From Ectobacillus sp. JY-23 (GTDB lineage Bacteria; Bacillota; Bacilli; Bacillales; Bacillaceae_G), in contig NZ_CP095462.1 of NCBI RefSeq assembly GCF_023022965.1, positions 3,390,001 through 3,454,000 of the forward strand: a stretch of DNA of 64,000 bases, written 5' to 3'. The notes beneath the pieces are model-generated. The model made no database searches, was not told the origin of the DNA, and saw nothing but the letters and a program-made list of their open reading frames with translations. Numbering within the stretch: position 1 is the stretch's first letter; every line of letters begins with the position of its first letter. Position numbers and translations under genes: made by a program. Of this stretch, positions 36,179-44,668 are shown piece by piece.

Positions 36179-37933
36179 ATGCTTCGAAATGTGTATCTGG
36201 ATTTGCAGGGAAATACAAACATACAGATAGATCCATTATTACTAGCAGATATCCAGCAAACATTCACTATCGAATTTTGGGTAAGCCCTGCGGCTGTGCA
36301 TAAGCCGGAACGTGAGATGATAAGGGGGGTATCTCGAACGAGTAACAAACAATTTGTGCTGGCCCCTATGTATGGTGCATATGCAGATGGGATAGAAGAA
36401 AAGGCAGGGGTCGGTATTGCAGTTGGTACAAACTGCATTTCCGTCTATGAACATACCGCTAATCATATGCCGGCAACCTTGGTATACTTACAATCTATAG
36501 AGGGGTGGACACATATTGCCGTTGTATATCAAGATGGCACACCGCATTTATATGTGAATGGAAAGTACAGTAAAACAGGTGTGCGCACTGGTAAAGTTGT
36601 TTCACCTTCTGGCATAATTGGCGGAATAAGTCCTTATGGTTTTTTTACAGGTTCCTGTGCAGAGCTTCGGATTTGGTCATGTGCGCGTACGCAAGGTGAA
36701 ATTGAAGCGTACAGGAAGAGAGAACTGTTAGGACAAGAGGAGAATTTAGTGGGCTACTGGAAATGCAGCGAAGGAAAAGGTGATATTCTGTATGACAGTA
36801 GCCCGTATCAGCGGCATGGTACTATTCAGGGGAGTGGGTGGGGAGAACCGAGCCTAACAGAGAAGGTGCTTTTTACGTTTTATATTCCAAGCGGTGGTGT
36901 AGAAACGCTTAACCGGCAGCGCTTTTATGCGCTTACTGAGAGTGGATTGTGCTGTCACTTTTTATATTTACAGGCTGGTACAGGATTACAAAACAAACTG
37001 AACACACAAGTATTTGTCACAAATAACGATAGGGAAATTATAGATATCATTAGACGAGAGAAGTATAAAGCCATCATTGTCGGATCTGATGTATATTTAT
37101 TGCAGAAGCTAAAGAAAAGTGGCTATACAGGGCGTCTCATTTATGAAGTACAAGGTTTGGGCTTCAACAAAGAATATGCAGAGTACTTTATCAAGCAGGA
37201 AGCACTTCCTATTTTAAAAGATTGTTGTGATGCAATTCTATATCCTCGCACGCCACACTTGGCAGCGGCATTTGCGAAATACTTTCCTCATATACGTCAA
37301 TTTAGTTTCGATAATTGCTTCAACAGTAATGAGTTTCATTATGAAGTACATCCAAAGCATGCACGCCCTATTGTTGGTTGGGTTGGTCGTATTGAAGAAA
37401 ATAAGAATTGGCGGGATTTTTTGAGAATTGGCGCTGCACTTATTCAGTATAATCCAGATATTGAGCTGTGGATGTTTGAAGACAATACGATTGGTGAAAA
37501 AGCAGCTCGTCTTGCTTTTGGGGATTTGGTGCAGGAGTTGCAATTAAAGGATCATTTGCATGTATATGCTAATCAACCACATGCACGAATGGCCACTCAT
37601 TTTTCAATGATTGGTGATTCAGGCGGCTTTTTATGCTCTACCTCTAAGGTGGAGGGATTTGGTTATGCTGTACTGGAAGCGATGGTATGTCGCTGTCCTG
37701 TGTTGTCTACAGATTCAGATGGGGTCAAAAGTTTTATTATTCATAATGAGACAGGCAAGTTTTTTAGACTTGGTGATATTGAGCAAGCAGTAATGGAAGC
37801 AAGAGAACTTATGGAAAACACAACGTTGCGTGAAGCGCTTCGCAATAACGGTGCTGCTTATATTGCTGAAAACTTTTCTCCGCGTCAATATGCAACTAGC
37901 TTTGCAGAGATGCTAAAAGAACTCGGTATATAA
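36179..37933 (+). CDS. LamG-like lectin domain fused to a GT4 glycosyltransferase
   Basis: 584 residues. Residues 1-220 form a concanavalin A/LamG-type sandwich: FTIEFWVSPA, GWTHIAVVYQDGTPHLYVNGKYS, SCAELRIWSCARTQGEIEAY and LVGYWKCSEGKGDILYDSSPYQRHGTI. Residues about 230-584 are a GT-B transferase with PIVGWVGRIEENKNWRDFLR and the donor site SKVEGFGYAVLEAMVCRCPVLST. There is no signal peptide, so the lectin part probably acts inside the cell, for example by binding the glycan or a coat assembly. GGGGGAGTGAATA precedes the ATG. The fusion is uninterrupted by a stop or frame change. Confidence 0.87.
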   Translation: MLRNVYLDLQGNTNIQIDPLLLADIQQTFTIEFWVSPAAVHKPEREMIRGVSRTSNKQFVLAPMYGAYADGIEEKAGVGIAVGTNCISVYEHTANHMPATLVYLQSIEGWTHIAVVYQDGTPHLYVNGKYSKTGVRTGKVVSPSGIIGGISPYGFFTGSCAELRIWSCARTQGEIEAYRKRELLGQEENLVGYWKCSEGKGDILYDSSPYQRHGTIQGSGWGEPSLTEKVLFTFYIPSGGVETLNRQRFYALTESGLCCHFLYLQAGTGLQNKLNTQVFVTNNDREIIDIIRREKYKAIIVGSDVYLLQKLKKSGYTGRLIYEVQGLGFNKEYAEYFIKQEALPILKDCCDAILYPRTPHLAAAFAKYFPHIRQFSFDNCFNSNEFHYEVHPKHARPIVGWVGRIEENKNWRDFLRIGAALIQYNPDIELWMFEDNTIGEKAARLAFGDLVQELQLKDHLHVYANQPHARMATHFSMIGDSGGFLCSTSKVEGFGYAVLEAMVCRCPVLSTDSDGVKSFIIHNETGKFFRLGDIEQAVMEARELMENTTLREALRNNGAAYIAENFSPRQYATSFAEMLKELGI

Positions 37934-37938
37934 AGCTA

Positions 37939-39132
37939 TTATTCTTGTGAGAAAGTTACCAACTGAAGAAGTTCATTTGTACGGTACAATGTCTGAAAGC
38001 AAAAACATTCATTTATTTCTCTATGCAAGACAATACTTTGATTAGAAAATGAAGCTGCTACATCGTTTTGATGTGCTGGGTGCTCTAAAGCATCTATTAG
38101 TTGAAGCAGTTCAGTTATATTTGCTGGACTGCTTTTGTAAAGCAGTGTATAGGGTGTATCAGCTTCCAAAAGCCCTTTATAAACAGCTGTATTTCTGTTG
38201 ACATCTGGAAGGTGCAAGCATTTGACTCGAGGGTCGTAAATACGCTGTATGATTTCTGAAGCAGAGGCATCTGTACTTGTGTCTACAATAATAACTTTAT
38301 AGTTGCTGTAAAATTGCTCAAACAAAGCTTCTAGTGTAGTAAGTGTTTGTTCACTGGCTGTGGTTACCGGATAGATTACTGTAAGTTGAAACGGAATATT
38401 TCTTCGGATGCGCGCTTCGTGTTTTGCTGTTTGAAAAGCAAAGCGCCAGCGGCGATGCTGCTCGATAGAATTTTGAAGCTGTGCCGATATGCTCATTGGT
38501 GCATTTGTCCGGTATTCCATCAATATATCGGGTATATATACGATATCACAATGCTCGGTAATACGTAGCCAATAGTCATAATCTTCTACCGGCTCTAATC
38601 TGTACCCGTTAATTTTGGCGGCTGCTTCTGATGTGTACATAAATGATACACCGATAAAGCAGGCATCAAGAAGATTGTCTTTTGGTTGATCTTGATATTT
38701 ATAAAAATCCTGATATTGCTGTCCCTTTAAAGGAACTCCCTCGTTGTCTACATGAATAAAACTACTGAAAGAAAGGCCAACATGAGGGGGAGCCTGTATC
38801 AGTGCATCTCTAAGTTTTTTTATAAAATCTGGATAGTAGATATTGTCGCTAGACACCCATGTTAAGTATTTAACTCCGGGTTTCATAATGTGCTCAAACC
38901 CAATGTTTAGTGTACGAGCGACACCTTCATTTTGGCTCTTTAGCAGGATTTGTACGCGCGGATCGCCAGCAGTAACTCGTTCTATCACAGCAACTGTGTC
39001 AGAGGGTGCACCATCTGACACGATTAGGAAATAAAAGTTTGGATAGCTTTGCTCTAAGATAGATCGGAGTGCTAGCTCTAAGTAAACAGGATCTTGTTTA
39101 TATACAGGCATCACGATGCCCACGTCTCTCAT
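37939..39132 (-). CDS. Two-module GT2 glycosyltransferase
   Basis: 397 residues. Module 1 (about 1-240) is a full GT2 domain: VGIVMPVYKQDPVYLELALRS, FLIVSDGAPSD, TWVSSDNIYYPDF and YDYWLRITEHCDIVYIPDILMEYR. Module 2 (about 250-350) starts PFQLTVIYPVTTASEQTLTTL and keeps a GT2-like KVIIVDTSTD strand, but lacks a clear DxD and looks degenerate. GAGGTATTTAC precedes the ATG. It is the last gene of the nucleotide-sugar operon starting at 42919, nine bases behind the preceding gene. Confidence 0.8.
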   Translation of the reverse strand: MRDVGIVMPVYKQDPVYLELALRSILEQSYPNFYFLIVSDGAPSDTVAVIERVTAGDPRVQILLKSQNEGVARTLNIGFEHIMKPGVKYLTWVSSDNIYYPDFIKKLRDALIQAPPHVGLSFSSFIHVDNEGVPLKGQQYQDFYKYQDQPKDNLLDACFIGVSFMYTSEAAAKINGYRLEPVEDYDYWLRITEHCDIVYIPDILMEYRTNAPMSISAQLQNSIEQHRRWRFAFQTAKHEARIRRNIPFQLTVIYPVTTASEQTLTTLEALFEQFYSNYKVIIVDTSTDASASEIIQRIYDPRVKCLHLPDVNRNTAVYKGLLEADTPYTLLYKSSPANITELLQLIDALEHPAHQNDVAASFSNQSIVLHREINECFCFQTLYRTNELLQLVTFSQE

Positions 39133-39141
39133 GTAAATACC

Positions 39142-40035
39142 TCATTTTTTTAAGTTTTGATTTCGATGATAGGATAAAATGTCAGATAGGGAATCTTGTA
39201 AGGGGATGGTAGGTTCCCAGAGCAATTGGTTTAATTTTGTAGGGAGGATCTCTATGAAGCTCTCTTCTTGTTTATCGGTAACGACCTCAATATTTGTTTT
39301 TACCAATGTTTGAAAACAGTTGATGATTTCCTCAAGAGATTTACTGTGACCAGAGCGAACCTCATAACTTTCTCCATATACCCCTTTTTCTAGCAGTATA
39401 GCATATGCACGTACCGCATCTCGTATATCAAGAAAGTCACGGCGCACTAAGCTATTAGGTACATGTAAGGTAATTTGTTCACAATGTTCAGACGCAATAA
39501 TTTGTGCTGCTAACAGTGAGCAAACGCCAGTAGAGTGCCCGGGACCGATCAAATTGGACGGAGACGCAATGATAATAGGTAATTGATATAATTGTGCCCA
39601 AGCTTGCGCGAACAGCACCTGTGACGTTTTACTTAATGCGTATGGGTGTTTTAAACTTGTCATATCGTTAAGATCGAATTGCAAAGCGGAGCCTACAATA
39701 ATACTTTTGCAGCCAGGACAAAACTTTCGCAATGCTTCTAAAAGATAAAGGGTAGCAAATGCATTGTTTTCCATAGAAGTTAATGGTTCTTCCCAAGATT
39801 TTCCTACATGATTCTGACCTGCTAAATGCAGTAAGTATTGAGGCTGAACAGCTTGAATAAGAGTTGCTACTGCGGAAGCATCTGTTAAGTCGCACGGGTA
39901 TTCCTTTACATAAAAAGAATCTGGATGCTTTGACCGCGTTACCGCAATAACCTCAAATCCAGCTTGCCGGAAATACCGGCAAGCGTGCAGTCCTGTAAAG
40001 CCTCCTGCGCCTGTAATGAGGATGCTCTTACGCAT
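39142..40035 (-). CDS. NAD-dependent sugar-nucleotide epimerase/dehydratase (extended SDR)
   Basis: 297 residues. Rossmann motif ITGAGGFTGLHACRYF, strand YLLHLAGQNHVG, and the catalytic Tyr-x3-Lys in HPYALSKTSQ. The serine before it would be in IIVGSALQF. VRRDFLDIRDAVRAYAILLEKG is the usual conserved strand and helix before the substrate lobe. Closest in feel to GDP-mannose 4,6-dehydratase/RmD-type reductases. The substrate is not readable. It overlaps the preceding gene by 8 bases, so it belongs to the same pathway unit. Confidence 0.8.
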   Translation of the reverse strand: MRKSILITGAGGFTGLHACRYFRQAGFEVIAVTRSKHPDSFYVKEYPCDLTDASAVATLIQAVQPQYLLHLAGQNHVGKSWEEPLTSMENNAFATLYLLEALRKFCPGCKSIIVGSALQFDLNDMTSLKHPYALSKTSQVLFAQAWAQLYQLPIIIASPSNLIGPGHSTGVCSLLAAQIIASEHCEQITLHVPNSLVRRDFLDIRDAVRAYAILLEKGVYGESYEVRSGHSKSLEEIINCFQTLVKTNIEVVTDKQEESFIEILPTKLNQLLWEPTIPLQDSLSDILSYHRNQNLKK

Positions 40036-40852
40036 GATTTTCCATCCATTCTCGAAGCTCTGCTAACATGTCTTGATAGCCTGGCACTGTGTAAGAAAAA
40101 TCAGATCGCGTATTTACGATAGTCCGATCTAACGTAATTGTGTTGTCCGGTACAATGGAAACATCATGTTTATGAAATACAGATTGGAAGAGGTGCAATA
40201 AATCATGCTTTGTAATTTTATAAGGCGCACAAACGTGCAACAAGCCTGTTGTATGAGAAGTAATCACATGCTCAGTGACCTTAGCTAGTTCCAGCGTGGT
40301 AATGCCGTTCCAAAGCACCTTTTGATAGCCTTTAATTGTTCCTGTTTGCTTCATAAACCAGAGGAATAAACCAATGCCGTTTGCTTTTAGTTCCGGTCCG
40401 ATGATAGAGGTTCGAATTGTAACATGCGGCGCATTGACCAATTCTCCAAGCTGTTTAGACTGTGCATACACAGAAGTGCCATCAGGCAGATCTTGCTCTG
40501 TATAGTCTCCTTTTATACCAGAAAAAACGCAATCTGTGCTAATCTGAATCACACGTCCGCCATAACGCTCTGTAAGCTTTGCGAGCTGATGGGGGAGTAA
40601 GCTGTTTACTTGAAATGCAAGTGTGGGGTTAGTAGAGGCTGCTTCATTTAAAATGCCGATACAATTGATGACAATATCCGGTTTTAATTGATCAATTAAA
40701 CTCTCTAATGCCTTAAAATCAGTTGCATCTAGAAAAATACCATTATGGTCTCGGGATGTATAGAACACTTCATATTGTGGTTTTGCTTGGAAATAGGAAG
40801 TAATGACGTGGCCAGCCATCCCGTTGCCGCCAAGAATAAGGAGTCTCATCAA
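40028..40852 (-). CDS. RmlD-like sugar-nucleotide reductase (SDR)
   Basis: 274 residues. RLLILGGNGMAGHVI is the nucleotide-binding loop; PDIVINCIGILNEAAS, RVIQISTDCVFSG and SVYAQSKQLGE (Tyr-x3-Lys) match the dTDP-4-dehydrorhamnose reductase fold. Next to a CapE-like dehydratase and a 2-epimerase it most likely reduces the 4-keto sugar made by CapE. It lacks the C-terminal cupin of CapF/WbjC, which argues for a WbvR-like reductase and so UDP-L-RhaNAc or L-QuiNAc rather than L-FucNAc; this is inference. Overlaps its neighbours by 4 and 8 bases. Confidence 0.8.
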   Translation of the reverse strand: MMRLLILGGNGMAGHVITSYFQAKPQYEVFYTSRDHNGIFLDATDFKALESLIDQLKPDIVINCIGILNEAASTNPTLAFQVNSLLPHQLAKLTERYGGRVIQISTDCVFSGIKGDYTEQDLPDGTSVYAQSKQLGELVNAPHVTIRTSIIGPELKANGIGLFLWFMKQTGTIKGYQKVLWNGITTLELAKVTEHVITSHTTGLLHVCAPYKITKHDLLHLFQSVFHKHDVSIVPDNTITLDRTIVNTRSDFSYTVPGYQDMLAELREWMENHA

Positions 40853-41835
40853 ATAAAACCGCCTTTTTCTAGCATTTCCTTGATTTGCTGTTTGTTCATT
40901 AAGCCTTGACTAGAATTATAGCTTACAAGATTAACAAGTTTATAGTCCGCATAATGCTCTTTTAAACCAGGGATGTGGATAGAAGGTAAAATCACATAAT
41001 ATTCATCGTCATAGGAGATAGTGGTTGGGGATTCATATTCTGAAAATAACAGCTCATGAATTTTTTCCCCTGGACGTATTCCTAATTCTTCTACTGTAAC
41101 GTCAGTTCTACCAGAAGCTTCAATCAGTACTTCCGCTAAATCAATAATTTTACAGGTCGGCATTTTCATGACAAAAATCTCACCGCCAATACTTTCAAAT
41201 GCAGCTTTAAAAACCATCTTAATAGCATCTTCAAGCGTCAAGAAAAAGCGGGTCATATTTAAATCAGTAATTCCAATTTTGCCTTTTTCGCGAATTTGCT
41301 TTTTAAACACATGAATAACGCTACCATTTGTGCCGAGTACATTCCCGCCGCGAATGCAGACAAACTTGGTTTTTGTATTGAGGGTATTAGCGTGAATAAT
41401 GAGACGTTCGCCCATGTTTTTTGTTAAACCGTAGAAGTTGGAAGGGCTGGATGCTTTGTCTGTGGAAATGTATACCACTCGTTTTACTCCGCAATGAATG
41501 GCAGTATTAATAACGTTTTGTGTACCTGTTACATTTGATTTCAATGCTTCTAAGGGCTGATCTTCGCATACGGGAACATGCTTTAAAGCAGCTAAATGAA
41601 AGACATAATCTACACCTGTGCAGGCTTCTTGCAATGCATCAGATTCTTTAATATCTCCGATGATAAAGTGGAGCTTTGGATTATTATCAAATTCTTGTTT
41701 CATAATGAATTGATTAGATTCATTTCGTGAAAAAATACGAATCTCCTTTGGCTGATATGTTAAGAGCTGCCTAACTAATTCATATCCCCATGAACCTGTG
41801 CCGCCTGTGACTAAAATGGTTTGATTATAAAACAA
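40849..41835 (-). CDS. CapE/FnlA-like UDP-GlcNAc 4,6-dehydratase/5-epimerase
   Basis: 328 residues. ILVTGGTGSWGYELVRQLL is the Rossmann loop. VDYVFHLAALKHVPVCEDQPLEA is highly characteristic of the FlaA1/CapE group. The catalytic Tyr-x3-Lys is in NFYGLTKNMGE, and NVTGTQNVI and FEIFVMKMPTCKI-type blocks follow. These enzymes turn UDP-GlcNAc into a 4-keto-6-deoxy intermediate. It overlaps the WecB-like gene by 11 bases and the reductase gene by 4. Together the three can build a UDP-6-deoxy-L-HexNAc. Confidence 0.88.
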   Translation of the reverse strand: MFYNQTILVTGGTGSWGYELVRQLLTYQPKEIRIFSRNESNQFIMKQEFDNNPKLHFIIGDIKESDALQEACTGVDYVFHLAALKHVPVCEDQPLEALKSNVTGTQNVINTAIHCGVKRVVYISTDKASSPSNFYGLTKNMGERLIIHANTLNTKTKFVCIRGGNVLGTNGSVIHVFKKQIREKGKIGITDLNMTRFFLTLEDAIKMVFKAAFESIGGEIFVMKMPTCKIIDLAEVLIEASGRTDVTVEELGIRPGEKIHELLFSEYESPTTISYDDEYYVILPSIHIPGLKEHYADYKLVNLVSYNSSQGLMNKQQIKEMLEKGGFI

Positions 41836-42919
41836 TGTGTTGCCCTCCTAATAAAATTTTAATGATCTTATCTGATACATTGCGATCATCGTATCCCTCT
41901 GGAAAATTCCATGTTTTTGGCTCGTGCAGCATGATTCGTACGCATGCAGCAATCTGTTTGGCGTTCAGACCGGAAAGCATATTGCTACCACATTCAATGG
42001 TCTCAGGTCTTTCTGTCGTCTTGCGGATTGTGACAGTTGGTACCCGAAACAAACAGCACTCCTCTTGTACCGTTCCGCTGTCAGTCAACACACAGAGCGC
42101 ATGCTTTTCAAGCTTTACAAACTCAAAAAAGCCAAAAGGCTCATGAAGCTCTACGAGCGGATGAAGATGTATGTTTGCGCTGTTCGTAATTCGTGAGCGT
42201 GTACGTGGATGAATACTGCAAATGACACGTTTGCCATAGGTATGGGCGACTAGGTTTAAGCCTTCTATAATTTCCAGCAGTCGATCTTCGTGATCTACAT
42301 TTTCCGCACGATGTGCTGTTACTAAAAAATAGTCTTCGGCTTGTAGGGCCAACTGCTGTAAAATATCATTTTTATCAATTTCAACGTTGTAATGAGAAAG
42401 TACCTCGAAAATCGGATTTCCAGATACAATAATGCGATTTGACGGCATACCTTCAGCAATTAAATTTCGCCGGCTTTGCGGTGTGTAAGGGAGGTTAAAG
42501 CTTGCTACTGCATCAATAATGCGGCGATTTTTTTCTTCAGGCACCTCCAAGTCAAAGCAACGGTTTCCAGCTTCCATATGATAAACAGGTATCCCCATAC
42601 GTTCAGCTAAAATGGCGCTCAGTCCGCTGTTGGTATCTCCCAATACTAGTATTTTGTCTGGTTGTTCTTTTGAAAAAATATTCTCAAGCTGTGTATACAT
42701 GGCGGATAGTTGCCCGCCCAAGGACTGCTGGTGATTCAAAAGCATATAGTCAGGCTTGCGTATCTTTAGCTGTGTAAAGAAGATATCGCTAAGTGAAGCT
42801 GTGAAATTTTGGTTGGTGTGAACCAGTATATGTTGATCTGAATAAGTATCTAACTTCTCTATAATAAGGCTTAATCTGATGATTTCAGGTCTCGTTCCTA
42901 AAATGGTCATAATCTTCAT
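41825..42919 (-). CDS. WecB/CapG-like UDP-HexNAc 2-epimerase
   Basis: 364 residues, the normal length. MKIMTILGTRPEIIRLSLIIEKL is the hallmark N-terminus; VLGDTNSGLSAILAERMGIPVYHMEAGNRCFD and LVTAHRAENVD follow, then VLTDSGTVQEECCLFRVPTVTIRKTTERPE. It interconverts C2 epimers of UDP-HexNAc. As the first gene of the five-gene operon, it is preceded by AAGGGGTTGAGACT. In CapE-CapF-CapG type pathways it performs the last step. Confidence 0.9.
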   Translation of the reverse strand: MKIMTILGTRPEIIRLSLIIEKLDTYSDQHILVHTNQNFTASLSDIFFTQLKIRKPDYMLLNHQQSLGGQLSAMYTQLENIFSKEQPDKILVLGDTNSGLSAILAERMGIPVYHMEAGNRCFDLEVPEEKNRRIIDAVASFNLPYTPQSRRNLIAEGMPSNRIIVSGNPIFEVLSHYNVEIDKNDILQQLALQAEDYFLVTAHRAENVDHEDRLLEIIEGLNLVAHTYGKRVICSIHPRTRSRITNSANIHLHPLVELHEPFGFFEFVKLEKHALCVLTDSGTVQEECCLFRVPTVTIRKTTERPETIECGSNMLSGLNAKQIAACVRIMLHEPKTWNFPEGYDDRNVSDKIIKILLGGQHIVL

Positions 42920-43104
42920 AGTCTCAACCCCTTATCTTTCGATGTTCTCTCTATCTATACGTTACTAACATTTCATGCATATCCTCGAAATGCACGCTTC
43001 CTTTATTACTGTATGCTTGTATCCTATTCTTGCTATAGGCGAGTATATTAACTTTTGGATGTACAAGCTTAATGAAGGATACATAATATATAGGTGGTTG
43101 CAAC

Positions 43105-43128
43105 AAAAAAAGCTCGCTAAGGCGAGCC
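43105..43128 (-). terminator. Terminator of the beta-protein gene at 43140
   Basis: Minus strand: GGCTCGCCTTAGCGAGCTTTTTTT, a stem of GCTCGC/GCGAGC and a T run, just after the stop codon. The rest of 42920-43139 is AT-rich without recognisable sites. Confidence 0.8.
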
Positions 43129-43139
43129 TACGAGTGGAA

Positions 43140-43547
43140 TTAAACGGAGTAAGAAACAGCAGAGAAAGTTACAGGTCCAGTGACAGAGCTTCCGTTTAAT
43201 AAGCCGGGTGCCAACTGAGCTGTTAACACGTAGCGTTGATTGCCTGTTGCTGGTACGTTCACATCAATAGCCTGTACAGAAACAGTTCGATTCTCTCCTA
43301 CAGAGATTTGTAGCTCCTCCCGTGATGTGAAGATAACCTGTTGGTCTCGCGCTACTGTAATAATAATGGTAGGGTTCAATAATAGAGCAGATATCCCGAT
43401 TGTTGCATTTAATATGACGCGATTGCTACCATTTGGGATACCGATGCCGAATTCTGCTAGTAAGATGGGAGTAGTACTTAATGTTCGATTGATAGAATTA
43501 CTACCTGTTGCGGGTGTACTTGTACCAATACTAAAAATTGCTGTCAT
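43140..43547 (-). CDS. Beta-rich exosporium-like protein
   Basis: 135 residues, rich in Thr, Ser, Val, Ile and Asn, without Cys. Strand-turn patterns such as IPNGSNRVILNATIGISALL, TIIITVARDQQVIFTSREE and YVLTAQLAPGLLNGSSV suggest a jelly-roll or Ig-like fold. It resembles in style the B. cereus exosporium protein ExsC or BclA C-terminal domains, but I cannot confirm this by eye. AGGAGGTGTTTTT precedes the ATG at 43547; the frame is open further upstream. Neighbours are glycan and coat genes. Confidence 0.6.
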   Translation of the reverse strand: MTAIFSIGTSTPATGSNSINRTLSTTPILLAEFGIGIPNGSNRVILNATIGISALLLNPTIIITVARDQQVIFTSREELQISVGENRTVSVQAIDVNVPATGNQRYVLTAQLAPGLLNGSSVTGPVTFSAVSYSV

Positions 43548-43683
43548 AAAAACACCTCCTGTCCACAATAATGTATGTAAGAAAAAAGAAAATGACTGTA
43601 CCAATTGATTATTTTCATATACAAATATTTTTATTTGTGTTTTATAAGGTATTAGATACATATACTCACTTGAGGTGATATGT

Positions 43684-44637
43684 TTGAGAGTACTGTATAT
43701 CAAATCAGGATATCGAGGGATTTATAAGTACTTGGATGATAGTATTATGACGGCTTTACAAGAAAATGACTATGTATGGCAAGCCGTTCATCCAAAGGAA
43801 GCCATTGAAGGTGTTGAGCGCATTGTTTCGTCACTACAGCCGATATATATGTTAACGTTACTTGGCGATTATTTGTCTCCATCTATCTTGCAGTATCTAA
43901 AAACAAAAAGTATTAAAACAGTGTGTTGGTTAACAGAAGATCCTTTTTATATGGATAAAACAGTTAGGAAAATTGCGGCGTTTGATTATATATGTAGTGT
44001 AGATTTAGGTGCTTGTAAGTATTATCAATCCATGCATAAGCAGGTACATCATGTTCCTTTAGGAACAAATCCTGCTGTATTTCATCCTATTGATTCTAAT
44101 AAAAGTAATTCTTTATTATTACTGGGGTTTCCCTATCCATCACGTGTGCGTTTTACCGAATTTTTAATGGAGAAAAGCAATTTTCCTTTGACAATCGTAG
44201 GACGGGGATGGAATGATCATATGAAAGCCTGGCAGCATGATCCTCGACTCACAATAAAAAATCAATGGTTACCTCCGCAAGAAGTAATGAAGTGTTACAA
44301 TGAGGCGCAAATTGTTTTGAATCCTCATCGTCAATATAATTGTATTCATAATCAAAACCGTCTGGGTGTAATCAGTGAAAGTATTAATAATCGTACGTTT
44401 GATATTGCTGCCTGTCGTGCATTTACATTGACAGAAGCAAAGATGGATTTAGCTTCTTTTTTTACTGTGAACGAGATGGTAAGTTACTACAACGAACAGG
44501 ATTGTTTAGAAAAGATTGAAATGTTCATGCGTGAGCCAGCTAAGTGTGAAACAATGGCATTAGGGGCCTATAAGCGAACCATACAGGAACATACCTTCAG
44601 TCACCGTCTGGCTCAAATCCATAATATTGTAATGTGA
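43684..44637 (+). CDS. CgeB-like spore glycosyltransferase
   Basis: 317 residues. LRVLYIKSGYRGIYKYLDDSI, TVCWLTEDPFYMDKTV, YYQSMHKQVHHVPLGTNPAVFHP and the C-terminal GT1-like NNRTFDIAACRAFTLTEAK match the CgeB/DUF3880 plus Glyco_trans_1_2 layout. CgeB of B. subtilis is a sporulation protein of the outermost spore layer. The start is a TTG at 43684, six bases after TGAGGTG; an in-frame GTG (43675) lies inside that ribosome binding site. It is flanked by two putative exosporium structural genes on the other strand. Confidence 0.8.
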   Translation: MRVLYIKSGYRGIYKYLDDSIMTALQENDYVWQAVHPKEAIEGVERIVSSLQPIYMLTLLGDYLSPSILQYLKTKSIKTVCWLTEDPFYMDKTVRKIAAFDYICSVDLGACKYYQSMHKQVHHVPLGTNPAVFHPIDSNKSNSLLLLGFPYPSRVRFTEFLMEKSNFPLTIVGRGWNDHMKAWQHDPRLTIKNQWLPPQEVMKCYNEAQIVLNPHRQYNCIHNQNRLGVISESINNRTFDIAACRAFTLTEAKMDLASFFTVNEMVSYYNEQDCLEKIEMFMREPAKCETMALGAYKRTIQEHTFSHRLAQIHNIVM

Positions 44638-44664
44638 AAAGCAGACCCTACAAGGTCTGCTTTT
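44637..44664. terminator. Bidirectional terminator between convergent genes
   Basis: AAAAGCAGACC-CTACAA-GGTCTGCTTTT between the CgeB-like gene and the convergent gene at 44669. Confidence 0.88.
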
Positions 44665-44668
44665 GGTA

